A stretch of 47,033 bases of DNA, taken from contig JAAWBS010000053.1 in the NCBI GenBank assembly GCA_022792815.1, forward strand, positions 1 to 47,033, in the 5' to 3' direction. Position 1 is the first letter of the stretch; every line of letters starts with the position of its first letter. Below the pieces are notes generated by a model. It saw nothing but the letters and a program-made list of their open reading frames with translations, had not been told where the DNA came from and did no database searches. Source of the DNA: Hungatella sp. GTDB taxonomy: Bacteria > Bacillota > Clostridia > Lachnospirales > Lachnospiraceae. Shown in pieces: positions 17,389 through 25,153 of this stretch. Both the position numbers and the translations under genes were made by a program.

Positions 17389-18269
17389 GAGACCGGTTTG
17401 AGATCGTGGGCATCCGTCCTCAGCCTGAGCCCTCCCCGAAGGCCCGGGCTGAGGGGAAAAGGAAGAAGCCGGTGCCGGCTCTCTTTCTTCTCGGGCTGAT
17501 CGCTGCCGGCTGTCTGGCCTGTGAGACGATCATGACGAGGGACCCCTCTTACATGGATCTTAAAAACTGCAATGTCCCTCCGGGAGGTCAATTTTTCTTT
17601 GGGACCGATACCATGGGGAGGGATATCTTTTCCATGATCTGGTATGGGGGGAGGGTTTCCCTCCTGATCGGAATCGCGGGGGCGGCGGTGTCCGCTTTCA
17701 TCGGAGTGATCTATGGAGCGGCCAGCGGCTGGGCCCCCTCATGGCTGGACAGGCTCATGATGCGGAGTGTGGAGATCTTGCTCGGCGTGCCGGATCTGCT
17801 GCTTTTGATCCTTCTTCAGGCCGTCTTGGGGGAGGCCAATGTATGGACTCTCTCTCTGGTCATCGGGGTCACAGGGTGGTTTGGAATCGCCAAGGTGGTT
17901 CGGACGGAGGTGAGACAGATCCGGGACAGTGAGTATGTGGCCGCGGCCAGATGCATGGGCGGCGGATTTTTCTATGTACTGGTGAGACATCTGCTCCCCA
18001 ATTTTGTGCCGTCACTCATGTTTATGGTGGTTATGAACATCCGCAGCGGCATCGCGGCGGAATCTACCCTGAGTTTTCTGGGACTGGGCCTGCCCCTTTC
18101 GGTGGTCTCCTGGGGCAGCATGCTGTCTCTGGCAGAGAAGGCGCTGCTCACCAGATCCTGGTGGGTCATCCTGATTCCGGGGATTTTTCTGGTGACCACA
18201 CTCTTTTGCATCACGAGCCTGGGAAATGAACTGCGGAAAAGAGGGAATCGGAGGGAGAGCAATCTGTGA
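17385..18269 (+). CDS. ABC importer permease, OppC/NikC/DppC type
   Basis: A 294-residue membrane protein with an N-terminal OppC-like segment, then GTDTMGRDIFSMIWYGGRVS (a family hallmark) and the permease core with loop EYVAAARCMGGGFFYVLVRH and ESTLSFLGLGLPLSVVSWGSM. It starts at GTG (17385), sharing a GTGA overlap with the previous stop, with GGGAGGTGAGGGG just before. The following 88 bases to larB hold no terminator, so read-through into the lar genes is likely. Gene order binding protein-ATPase-ATPase-permease-permease differs from E. coli nikABCDE. Confidence 0.9.
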   Translation: MRDRFEIVGIRPQPEPSPKARAEGKRKKPVPALFLLGLIAAGCLACETIMTRDPSYMDLKNCNVPPGGQFFFGTDTMGRDIFSMIWYGGRVSLLIGIAGAAVSAFIGVIYGAASGWAPSWLDRLMMRSVEILLGVPDLLLLILLQAVLGEANVWTLSLVIGVTGWFGIAKVVRTEVRQIRDSEYVAAARCMGGGFFYVLVRHLLPNFVPSLMFMVVMNIRSGIAAESTLSFLGLGLPLSVVSWGSMLSLAEKALLTRSWWVILIPGIFLVTTLFCITSLGNELRKRGNRRESNL

Positions 18270-18357
18270 AAGTGCTGTGGGCCGCTGCGGAAGGAATGTT
18301 ATCAATGACGGCTGTTTCGGATAGAAAACATGGATGTGATAGAAGAGGAGACAGGAT

Positions 18358-19107
18358 ATGGATATCAAGGAGATCTTAAGTCAGGTGAAAGAGGGCACAC
18401 TGGCAGTGGAGGAGGCCGAGAGGTTTCTGTCCATGGGAAACTATGAGGAGATGGGCTATGCCAAGCTGGACATGAGCAGGAAGGAGCGCACCGGATTTGC
18501 CGAGGTAGTGTTTTGCAGCAAAAAGGCGGACAGCCATCTTATGTCCATCTACGAAAGGCTCTATGAGAGGGAGGGGGAGGTCCTGGGCACCAGGGCCACC
18601 AGGGAGCAGTATCAGCTGGTCAGAGCCAGGTTTCCCCAGGCCGTCTATGACCCTGTCTCCAGGATCTTAAAGATCGAGAAGGAGGACAAGGTCCTGTCCG
18701 GCGATGTGGCGGTGTGCACGGCCGGGACGGCGGATATCCCGGTGGCCGAGGAGGCCGCTCAGACGGCGGAGTTTTTCGGGACACACGTGGAGCGGATCTA
18801 CGATGTGGGGGTCAGCGGCATCCACCGGCTTTTGTCCCGGGCAGAGGTGATTCAGCGGGCCAACTGCGTGGTGGCGGTGGCGGGGATGGAGGGGGCTCTG
18901 GCCAGTGTCATCGGCGGCCTGGTAAGCCGTCCGGTGATCGCGGTCCCCACCTCCGTGGGATACGGGGCCAACCTTCATGGGCTTTCGGCCCTTTTGACTA
19001 TGATCAATTCCTGCGCCAACGGCATTGCGGTGGTGAATATCGATAACGGATACGGGGCAGGGTATCTGGCGACCCAGATCAACCGGCTGGCAGAAGGAGG
19101 GACGTGA
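18358..19107 (+). CDS. larB: nickel-pincer cofactor biosynthesis protein LarB
   Basis: Carboxylates nicotinic acid adenine dinucleotide at C5 and hydrolyses the phosphoanhydride, giving pyridinium-3,5-biscarboxylic acid mononucleotide, the first step of the lactate-racemase nickel-pincer (NPN) cofactor. The 249-residue protein has the N-terminal LarB part (IKEILSQVKEGTLAVEEAE) and a PurE-like carboxylase domain: VAVCTAGTADIPVAEEA, GVSGIHRLL, CVVAVAGMEGALASVIGG and PVIAVPTSVGYGANLHGLSA. All family motifs appear intact. GAGGAGACAGGAT precedes the ATG. It is coupled to larE by overlapping stop and start codons. Confidence 0.93.
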   Translation: MDIKEILSQVKEGTLAVEEAERFLSMGNYEEMGYAKLDMSRKERTGFAEVVFCSKKADSHLMSIYERLYEREGEVLGTRATREQYQLVRARFPQAVYDPVSRILKIEKEDKVLSGDVAVCTAGTADIPVAEEAAQTAEFFGTHVERIYDVGVSGIHRLLSRAEVIQRANCVVAVAGMEGALASVIGGLVSRPVIAVPTSVGYGANLHGLSALLTMINSCANGIAVVNIDNGYGAGYLATQINRLAEGGT

Positions 19108-19946
19108 TGGAGGAGAAATATGGAAGGCTCTATGAGTTGATGGAGGAGTATACCCGGGACAATGTGGCTGTGGCCTTCTCCGGCGGTGTGGATTCCAGCC
19201 TGCTTCTGAAACTGGCCGTGGTCTGCGCCAGGGAGAGGAAAAGCCGGGTGATCGCCGTCACGGCGGCTACGGAGCTGCACCCGTCAAGAGATGAGGCCAT
19301 CGCCGGGAAGGTGGCTTTAGAGACAGGGGCAGAACACAGGGTGCTGAGAGTGCAGGAGCTGGAACAGGCGGGGGTGGCAGGCAACCCGGTGGATCGGTGC
19401 TACCGCTGCAAGAGATATCTGTTTGAGCGGATCCGACAGGAGGCAGAGGCCATGGGGGCTTCTGTGGTCTTAGAGGGAACCAATGCAGACGATCTGTCAG
19501 AGTATCGCCCGGGCCTTAAGGCCATCCGGGAGCTGGGGATCAAGAGCCCTCTCATGGAGGCCGGGCTTACCAAGGAAGAAGTGCGCCGTCTGGCCGGGGA
19601 GTATGGCATCTCTGTGGCCCGCCGGCCGTCGTCCCCATGTCTGGCCACCCGTTTTCCCTATGGGGAAGAGCTGACTTATGAGAAGCTGAGACAGGTGGAG
19701 AAGGGGGAAAACTATCTGAAGACCCTTGGCCTTTACAATGTCCGCCTTCGGGTTCACGGCAGGATCGTGCGCATCGAGGCGGACGCGGAGCAGATGGGAC
19801 GGCTGGTGGAGAGGCGGGAGGAGATCGTCGGATTTTTAAAGGAGCTGGGATACGGATACATCACTCTGGATCTGGAGGGATTCCGCTCGGGAAGTATGGA
19901 TGAGACCTTGTCTGCAGAGGAGAAATCCATGGGAAACAATAGGTAA
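19107..19946 (+). CDS. larE: ATP-dependent sacrificial or cluster-type sulfur transferase LarE
   Basis: Adenylates the LarB product and converts its carboxylates to thiocarboxylates in NPN synthesis. 279 residues. PP-loop SGGVDSSLLLK near the N-terminus marks the adenylating domain; EGTNADDLSEYRPGLKA follows. Cysteines in likely active-site positions are Cys98 and Cys101 (CYRCK) and Cys178 (SSPCLATRFPYG), the last near the position of the sacrificial Cys176 of Lactiplantibacillus LarE. Some LarE homologues with three cysteines are reported to carry a 4Fe-4S cluster and reuse sulfur; this one may be of that type. ATG 19107 fits AAGGAGG (19094-19100) better than the GTG three bases earlier. larB stop and larE start overlap (TGATG). 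Confidence 0.92.
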   Translation: MEEKYGRLYELMEEYTRDNVAVAFSGGVDSSLLLKLAVVCARERKSRVIAVTAATELHPSRDEAIAGKVALETGAEHRVLRVQELEQAGVAGNPVDRCYRCKRYLFERIRQEAEAMGASVVLEGTNADDLSEYRPGLKAIRELGIKSPLMEAGLTKEEVRRLAGEYGISVARRPSSPCLATRFPYGEELTYEKLRQVEKGENYLKTLGLYNVRLRVHGRIVRIEADAEQMGRLVERREEIVGFLKELGYGYITLDLEGFRSGSMDETLSAEEKSMGNNR

Positions 19947-20038
19947 ATTCGGATGTCCACGGTTTGGGTGAGGCGGATTTTGCGGATAGAGGAAATGTCA
20001 GGTCTTTCTGTCCGAGATAATATGCGAGGAGAAAAAAC

Positions 20039-21073
20039 ATGGCCGAGAAGAGACAATACTATGGTCTGGATGTTGTGAAGGTGTGCCTGGCGGTGCTGGT
20101 TGCGGCCCGCCATGTGATTCAGCTGTTTTATCCCGTAGAGAGCAGATGGCGCATGGTAATCGGCTCCTGGCTTTCCAACCTTGCAGTGCCCGGATTTTTT
20201 ATTATGTCGGGGTTTTTGCTGTTTCGAAAGATGGAGGACGGAAGGACAAGGGGTGACGGAAAGATTTTGTCCGGATACTGTCTGCGGATTTTAAAGATGA
20301 CCGTCCTGTGGTCGGCGCTGTATCTTCCCATCGATATCATGAACTGGTGGTATGGAAAGGACGGGGTCTGGCAGTGGGTCTTAGACTATCTCCGGTACTT
20401 TGTGTTCAACCATTCCATCGTCCACCTGTGGTTTTTGCCGGCGCTGATCGCGGCATGCGGGTTGGTGTGGTTTGCGTATTCCCGGGGGATAAAGATCTGG
20501 CAGATCCTTGTGGCGGGAGGGATTCTCTTTGCCGTAGGCTGTATCGGCGACAACTGGTATTTTAATCAGCAGCTTCCCCCTAAGATCTGGAAGTTTTATG
20601 TTTGGTATTTTGAGTGGTTTCTGACTATGCGGAACGGGGTGTTTTATGGGGCCCTTTTTGTGGCCATGGGACTGTGGTTTGCAAAGACCAGGCTGCGGAT
20701 TCCCTTCCCGGCTGCAGCGGCAGGGTTTCTCGGCTCTCTGGCCCTTATGTTCATGGAGGTGAGGGTCTGCCAAAATGTGAATATGGTGTTTACATCGGCA
20801 CCGACGGCATTTTTCCTGATCGCTGCGGCTCTGTCTGTGACAGGAGACGGAAAGGAGAGGCTGTTTTGGAGGCTGAGAGGGCTGAGTCAGTGGATCTATC
20901 TGTCCCATGTGTATTTTCTCTATCTGTTCTCCTGGACGGCGAGATGGAATCCGCTGCGGTTTACGAAAAAAGGGATTATGATATCCGTGTTTTTTCCTAT
21001 GCTGCTGTTTTGCGGCGGGATGGTGCGTCTGTCGGAAAAGGAGAGGTGGAGGTGGCTGAAGGGGATTGTCTAG
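20039..21073 (+). CDS. membrane acyltransferase, family 3 type
   Basis: A 344-residue protein with about ten membrane segments, starting YYGLDVVKVCLAVLVAARHV, the hallmark Arg-His of acyltransferase family 3 (OafA/NolL/WecH relatives). These enzymes move acetyl or other acyl groups onto sugars, lipids or wall polymers on the outer face of the membrane. Hydrophobic segments run regularly to the end (VFFPMLLFCGGMVRLSEK). GAGGAG is placed about 7 bases before the ATG. It sits between larE and larC with gaps of 92 and about 132 bases, longer than elsewhere in the operon, so it may be an insertion that rides in the unit. No known part in nickel-pincer synthesis. Confidence 0.8.
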   Translation: MAEKRQYYGLDVVKVCLAVLVAARHVIQLFYPVESRWRMVIGSWLSNLAVPGFFIMSGFLLFRKMEDGRTRGDGKILSGYCLRILKMTVLWSALYLPIDIMNWWYGKDGVWQWVLDYLRYFVFNHSIVHLWFLPALIAACGLVWFAYSRGIKIWQILVAGGILFAVGCIGDNWYFNQQLPPKIWKFYVWYFEWFLTMRNGVFYGALFVAMGLWFAKTRLRIPFPAAAAGFLGSLALMFMEVRVCQNVNMVFTSAPTAFFLIAAALSVTGDGKERLFWRLRGLSQWIYLSHVYFLYLFSWTARWNPLRFTKKGIMISVFFPMLLFCGGMVRLSEKERWRWLKGIV

Positions 21074-21205
21074 GGGCGGCTGCGGGAGATGAGGCTGAGA
21101 GAATATTCTGGAACCATATTCCGTACAAAGCCTTGGTACGCCGGGGATTCCGCTTAAGCCCGGGAAAGCATGGACAGAATGAATAATCGAAGGAGGAGCC
21201 GAGAG

Positions 21206-22684
21206 GTGGAGATTGGAAAAAAATTGTATTTGGAGTGTTATTCGGGGATCAGCGGGGATATGACTGTGGCAGCCCTGCTGGATCTGGGCGCTGATGAGAG
21301 GATACTGAGAGAGGTGTTGGACAGTCTTTTGGTGTCGGGATTTCGGATCGAGATCAAAAGGGTGATCAAATCAGGGATCGATGCCTGCGATTTCCGTGTG
21401 GTTCTGGATGAGGACCATGAGAATCATGACCATGATATGGAGTATCTTCATGGCCATGAACATGGCCGCCATCATGAAGAAGAGGGGTATGAGCACAGCC
21501 GCGGTCATGTTCATGGGGAGGATCAAGGACAGAGTTATGAGCATGTTCATGGGGAGGACCATAAGCACAGCCATGGCCACGCACATGAGCACAGTCACGG
21601 CCATATTCATGGGGAGGAGCAAGGCCATAGCCATGTCCATGGGGAGGGTCATGAGCACAGTCATAACCATGGCCACGCACATGAGCACAGCCATGGCCAT
21701 CATCACCATGAGCATCGGGGGCTGAGGGAGATCCGGGAGATTATCGAGAAAGGGCGTATGACGGAGGGGGCCAGGAGGCTGGCTCTGCGGATTTTTGAGA
21801 TTCTGGCCCAGGCGGAGTCCAAGGCTCACAATGTCCCTGTGGATCAGGTCCATTTCCATGAGGTGGGAGCAGTAGACTCGATCGTGGATATCGTGGCAGC
21901 GGCGGTGTGTATGGATAATCTGGGAATCAGGGAAGTGGTGGTTCCGGTTCTGTGCGAGGGGACAGGGACCGTCCGCTGCCAACACGGGATTCTTCCGATT
22001 CCTGTGCCGGCGGTGGCCAATATTATGGCGATGTATCAGCTTCCGGTGAGAATCGTGGAGGCGGAGGGAGAGTTTATCACGCCTACGGGAGCGGCCATTG
22101 TGGCTGCCGTAAAGACGACAGAGACCCTGCCGAAAGATTTTTCTGTGGTCAAAGTGGGAGTAGGGGCGGGAAAGCGCAGCTATGAGCGTCCCGGCATCCT
22201 GAGAGCCATGGTGATCGAGGACAGGTCCGGGGAGACAGATTCCATCTGGAAGCTGGAGACTAACATCGATGACTGCAGCGGGGAGATCCTGGGGTATGTG
22301 ATGGAACAGCTCTTTGAGGCAGGTGCCAGAGATGTCCACTATATGCCGGTATTTATGAAGAAGAACAGGCCGGCTTGGCAGCTGAATGTAATCTGCGGCA
22401 GAGAGGATATGGAAAAGCTGGAGCAGATTATCTTCAGAGAGACCACAACCATCGGGATCCGCCGGATAGAGATGGACAGGACGGTGTTAAGGAGGGAGGA
22501 GAAGGTGGTCTTTACGTCTCTCGGCAAATCCCGGGTGAAGGTATGTCAGACAGGAGGCATGGTGCGGTTCTATCCGGAGTATGACAGCGTGTCCGAGCTG
22601 GCTCGGGAGAGCGGGACTCCCTTCTTACAGGTGTACCAGATGGTGCAGAGGCAGTGTGCGGAGGAGGCACAGGAACAAAGATAA
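21206..22684 (+). CDS. larC: nickel insertase for NPN cofactor, LarC, single reading frame with His-rich insert
   Basis: Inserts nickel into the bis-thiocarboxylate pincer using CTP. 492 residues from the GTG at 21206, chosen because AAGGAGG (21190-21196) is 9 bases upstream; an ATG at 21170 in the same frame has no ribosome site. N-terminal motif YLECYSGISGDMTVAALLDL; middle VHFHEVGAVDSIVDIVAAA and GEFITPTGAAIVAAV; C-terminal part NIDDCSGEILGYVMEQLFEA and the KKNRPAW motif. Between residues 69 and 170 lies an insert with 38 histidines in 102 positions (HGHAHEHSHGH type), a likely nickel store or chaperone. In some lactobacilli LarC1 and LarC2 are joined only by ribosomal frameshifting; here one frame covers both. 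A terminator follows seven bases later. Confidence 0.93.
   Translation: MEIGKKLYLECYSGISGDMTVAALLDLGADERILREVLDSLLVSGFRIEIKRVIKSGIDACDFRVVLDEDHENHDHDMEYLHGHEHGRHHEEEGYEHSRGHVHGEDQGQSYEHVHGEDHKHSHGHAHEHSHGHIHGEEQGHSHVHGEGHEHSHNHGHAHEHSHGHHHHEHRGLREIREIIEKGRMTEGARRLALRIFEILAQAESKAHNVPVDQVHFHEVGAVDSIVDIVAAAVCMDNLGIREVVVPVLCEGTGTVRCQHGILPIPVPAVANIMAMYQLPVRIVEAEGEFITPTGAAIVAAVKTTETLPKDFSVVKVGVGAGKRSYERPGILRAMVIEDRSGETDSIWKLETNIDDCSGEILGYVMEQLFEAGARDVHYMPVFMKKNRPAWQLNVICGREDMEKLEQIIFRETTTIGIRRIEMDRTVLRREEKVVFTSLGKSRVKVCQTGGMVRFYPEYDSVSELARESGTPFLQVYQMVQRQCAEEAQEQR
21410..21715 (+). repeat. degenerate tandem repeats encoding the LarC histidine-rich insert
   Basis: Short imperfect units, mostly CATGAGCACAGCCATGGCCA and CATGTTCATGGGGAGGA variants, repeat through this stretch. 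They keep the reading frame and code for HEHSHGH and HVHGE blocks. The region can grow or shrink by slippage; it is coding DNA, not a CRISPR array. Confidence 0.85.
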
Positions 22685-22690
22685 GGACAG

Positions 22691-22727
22691 AATGCCGGAT
22701 TTTGTTTGGATCCGGCATTTTCTTTTT
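22691..22727 (+). terminator. terminator of the ABC-importer/lar operon
   Basis: AATGCCGGAT (22691-22700) and ATCCGGCATT (22710-22719) form a perfect 10-bp stem with a 9-base loop, followed by TTCTTTTT. It is just after the larC stop and supports larC as the last gene of the unit. Confidence 0.88.
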
Positions 22728-22861
22728 GCGGCAGGACGATGGGGCTTTTTGGAGTGCCGTTTACGGGGTCAGAACCGCCGTTTGCGAAAGAGAGAAGAAA
22801 ACCACACAGAAAATAGGTATAATAGCAGTGACCTGTTTGGGGAGGAAAGGTGGATTTGTCC

Positions 22862-22942
22862 ATGCTGACAATCGGGATTTGCGAAGATTGTTCTTGGCCC
22901 TGTTTGCAAAAGGAGTCTTTGGCATTGCATGGGAGAAGCTGA
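22862..22942 (+). pseudogene. LytTR/AgrA-type response regulator, N-terminal stub
   Basis: An ATG at 22862, preceded by GGAGGAAAGG (22841-22850), opens a 26-codon frame MLTIGICEDCSWPC… that stops at 22940-22942. The first eight residues match the first beta strand and acidic pocket (xxIxICED) of LytTR-class receivers. The rest is out of frame with anything receiver-like, while the kinase frame takes over directly. A TATAAT at 22818-22823 may be part of its promoter. I read it as the 5' end of a regulator whose body was deleted. Confidence 0.45.
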
Positions 22943-23973
22943 CGGCACCGGCTGTTATTCTCTTTACGCTTTACACCTTTCTGGAAGGCTTCTCAGCAGT
23001 GACCATGTCCTGGATCTCGAGAAATATAATGACAGAAGCCTGGGGGAGAGCCGCCCAGATGGCAGTGTCGGTTCTGTTGGATGCGCTGTATTTTGCAGGA
23101 CTGTGGTTTCTGCGAAAGAGATATAGATACACCCTGCAAAAGCCCATTTCCTCTTATCTGTATATTCTGCTTCTGCCCGGCGGGCTCATGGTCCTGTCCA
23201 TCCGCTATGGCCTTAAGCTGGACAGCCCTGTTTTCGAGGAGCACCTCGCAGGGTTTGGCGTCAGTACAGGAGTGTATGTCCTCCTAGTAATGATGGGGGC
23301 GGTCTGCCTGTTTTTTGTGATGATTGAGGTCTTCTGCAAGATTATTGCCCTGACAGAATATGAACAGTCGGCATTGATTTTGAAAAGCCAGACAAAAGGA
23401 CAGAGGATCTATGTCGAGGAGGCCAGGAGACGGCAGGAACAGGACGCCTCCTTCCGCCATGATATCCACAATCATCTGCTGGTGCTTGCGGGATTAATCC
23501 GCGAGAAGCACTATGAAAAGGCACAGGAGTATGCCGGACAGCTCCAAGCCCGATGTGAGGCTGTGTCCTGTCCCCTATCCACAGGCAGTGCGGTGCTGGA
23601 TGTTCTCTTGAGGGAGAAGGTGGGCTTTGCGAGGCAGAATCAGATAGAGGTCACCTGCAATGTGGGGATTCCGGATCCGTGTCACATCGATGATATGGAT
23701 CTGTGCGTGATCTTTGCCAATGTGATGGACAACGCCATCGGCGCCTGTATGGAGAGCGGCAGCGAGAAACCGTTCCTTGCCATAACCACCAGATGCAGAT
23801 CTCGGTTTCTGGTGGTTACAGCCGTTAATTCGTCTCCAGGTCATGGGACTGTTCACATGGGAACCGGGCTTCGCAACGTGAAAACCATGGCAGAGAAATA
23901 CCGGGGAACCATGGAAATTCAGTCAGGAGAAGTCTTTCGGATCAGCATTCTCCTGTGTCAGAAGGAGTCATGA
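22888..23973 (+). CDS. GHKL-type sensor histidine kinase (AgrC/VirS-like), start uncertain
   Basis: Membrane sensor kinase. About five to six hydrophobic segments (for example WEKLTAPAVILFTLYTFLEG and GVYVLLVMMGAVCLFFVMI) precede a coiled coil, the H-box SFRHDIHNHLLVLAGL, the N-box FANVMDNAIGACMES and the G-box MGTGLRNVKTMAEKY, with a short ending typical of GHKL ATPases. The frame is open from 22654, inside larC, but no start with a ribosome site exists in this frame: candidates are TTG at 22888 or the ATG at 23005, which would lose a membrane segment. The regulator stub overlaps the beginning. It may be made from a weak start, or be a dead fusion left by deletion of the regulator and the first kinase codons. 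Catalytic motifs are intact. Confidence 0.7.
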   Translation: MFLALFAKGVFGIAWEKLTAPAVILFTLYTFLEGFSAVTMSWISRNIMTEAWGRAAQMAVSVLLDALYFAGLWFLRKRYRYTLQKPISSYLYILLLPGGLMVLSIRYGLKLDSPVFEEHLAGFGVSTGVYVLLVMMGAVCLFFVMIEVFCKIIALTEYEQSALILKSQTKGQRIYVEEARRRQEQDASFRHDIHNHLLVLAGLIREKHYEKAQEYAGQLQARCEAVSCPLSTGSAVLDVLLREKVGFARQNQIEVTCNVGIPDPCHIDDMDLCVIFANVMDNAIGACMESGSEKPFLAITTRCRSRFLVVTAVNSSPGHGTVHMGTGLRNVKTMAEKYRGTMEIQSGEVFRISILLCQKES

Positions 23974-24098
23974 GACCGTCTGCGAAGGGGAGAGAACCGT
24001 CTGCGCCCTGAGTCTATCGAAAGGGGAGAGACACTCCGATATAAAAGGTGACTTTTGGGATGTCATTGATTGCATGAGTGTTTAGGAGGTGTACAGAG

Positions 24099-24467
24099 AT
24101 GGCGATGCAGGTAAGACCGGGGTATGTGAATCCGCTGACGACGATGAGGGAGCATGGCACGGGTGCCGGGATAAGACAGAAAGCCGGCGGCATGGAAACG
24201 GGCATGAAGGATAAGGTGAAGGAGCTTCAGCTGAAACAGCAGCAGCTGCAGAGTGAGATGCTTTTGATGAGAGCCACCGGTTCGGACACGGACGGAAATT
24301 CCGTGAAAAAACTGGAAAAGATGGAGACGAAGCTGAACGAAGTGACGGAGGACTTGAAGACAGCCAGGAAAGATTCTTATGTGAAAGGGGAAGACCACCG
24401 GGAATCGGCGGGGATCTATGAGGTGAAAGATCAGGACGGACAGAGAGTCGTGACCATAAGCAGGTAG
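24099..24467 (+). CDS. small coiled-coil protein of unknown function
   Basis: A 122-residue soluble protein. The ATG at 24099 has AGGAGGT eight bases upstream. The middle (about residues 37-90: KVKELQLKQQQLQSEMLLM, then NSVKKLEKMETKLNEVTEDL) should form a coiled coil; the end IYEVKDQDGQRVVTISR looks like a small beta hairpin. It faintly resembles FlxA-like coiled-coil proteins but I do not claim that. A further open stretch of about 36 codons in another frame (24469-24577) ending EESMDIIENLSEAGR follows directly and may be a lost continuation or an unrelated short frame. A terminator comes next. Confidence 0.6.
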   Translation: MAMQVRPGYVNPLTTMREHGTGAGIRQKAGGMETGMKDKVKELQLKQQQLQSEMLLMRATGSDTDGNSVKKLEKMETKLNEVTEDLKTARKDSYVKGEDHRESAGIYEVKDQDGQRVVTISR

Positions 24468-24563
24468 AGGTCAGACATCCCAAAAGTTCTGTAAGAAGCC
24501 CGAGAGATGTTCTGACGGATACTCAGATTGAGGAATCTATGGATATTATCGAAAATCTTTCAG

Positions 24564-24592
24564 AAGCCGGCAGGTAATGTCGGCTTTTTTTC
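24564..24592 (+). terminator. terminator before the Mrp-like operon
   Basis: AAGCCGGCA (24564-24572) pairs with TGTCGGCTT (24578-24586) with one G-T pair and a GGTAA loop, followed by a run of T. Confidence 0.8.
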
Positions 24593-24594
24593 TA

Positions 24595-24623
24595 TTGTAT
24601 TTCTACAAAAACAGCAGTATAAT
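24595..24623 (+). promoter_or_regulatory. promoter of the Mrp-like antiporter operon
   Basis: TTGTAT (24595-24600), 17-bp spacer, perfect TATAAT (24618-24623). It starts right after the previous terminator and lies 54 bp before the first gene. Confidence 0.75.
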
Positions 24624-24676
24624 ACAGTTCGCAATAGTGTTTATAAAGTTTTTATATTTTAGAAAGAGGGAAGTCT

Positions 24677-25153
24677 ATGTATCTATTATTTTTGGCGGTA
24701 TGGCTGATCCTGAATGGTAAGGTGACATGGGAGATCTTTCTGTTCGGCATTGTGATCTCGGCGGTTCTGTTCCTCTTTATGTGCAGATTTTTGGACTACA
24801 GCCTGAAAAAAGAGGTCCTGTTGTTCCGTCTGTCACCGCTGTTTGCCAGATATTTCTGGGTTCTGGTAAAAGAGATCGTCAAGGCCAATGTGTGTGTCTT
24901 AAAGATTATCTTTTCCATGGAGATGCAGCCGGAGCCGGCGTTTGTGTACTTTGACACGGATTTTAAGACTGCCACGGCCAAGGTACTCCTGGCCAATTCC
25001 ATCACATTGACCCCCGGAACCATCACGGTGTCGGTGGAGGGAGACCGGTTCTGTGTCCACTGCCTGGACCGGGAACTGGCAGACGGTGTGGAGGATTCTG
25101 CATTTGTGGAATTACTGAAAGAAATGGAGGAGAAGGAAGAACAATGGAGTTAA
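24677..25153 (+). CDS. mrpE: Mrp-type cation/proton antiporter subunit E
   Basis: A 158-residue MnhE/MrpE-family protein: two membrane segments at the N-terminus (YLLFLAVWLILNGKVTWEIF and GIVISAVLFLFMCRFLDYS), a conserved FARYFWVLVKEIVKANVCVLKII helix and the cytoplasmic domain with NSITLTPGTITVSVEGDRFCVHCLD. Subunit E is an accessory part of the membrane complex that exchanges Na+ or other cations for protons. GAGGGAAG is upstream of the ATG. It overlaps the next gene by 10 bases. It opens the operon, unlike canonical mrpABCDEFG order. Confidence 0.9.
   Translation: MYLLFLAVWLILNGKVTWEIFLFGIVISAVLFLFMCRFLDYSLKKEVLLFRLSPLFARYFWVLVKEIVKANVCVLKIIFSMEMQPEPAFVYFDTDFKTATAKVLLANSITLTPGTITVSVEGDRFCVHCLDRELADGVEDSAFVELLKEMEEKEEQWS

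Noticed and set aside
12880..18269. Ordinary oligopeptide importer (opp)
   Set aside because: Not excluded by sequence, but the continuous run into larB, larE and larC with no terminator makes nickel the better guess; no opp gene symbol is assigned.
21073..21205. Separate small gene between the acyltransferase and larC
   Set aside because: The open frame from 20614 to 21186 is a shadow of the acyltransferase and has no ribosome site; the gap itself holds only the larC ribosome site.
21410..21715. Possible CRISPR-like or satellite repeat array
   Set aside because: The units are in frame, degenerate, adjacent without unique spacers and encode the LarC histidine-rich insert.
21366..22339. Long open frames on the minus strand through larC
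   Set aside because: They are mirror images of the His-codon repeats, have no ribosome sites and no recognisable domain.
22654..22861. N-terminal extension of the GHKL kinase from an ATG inside larC
   Set aside because: It would run through the larC terminator, lacks a ribosome site and gives a sequence unlike a membrane sensor.
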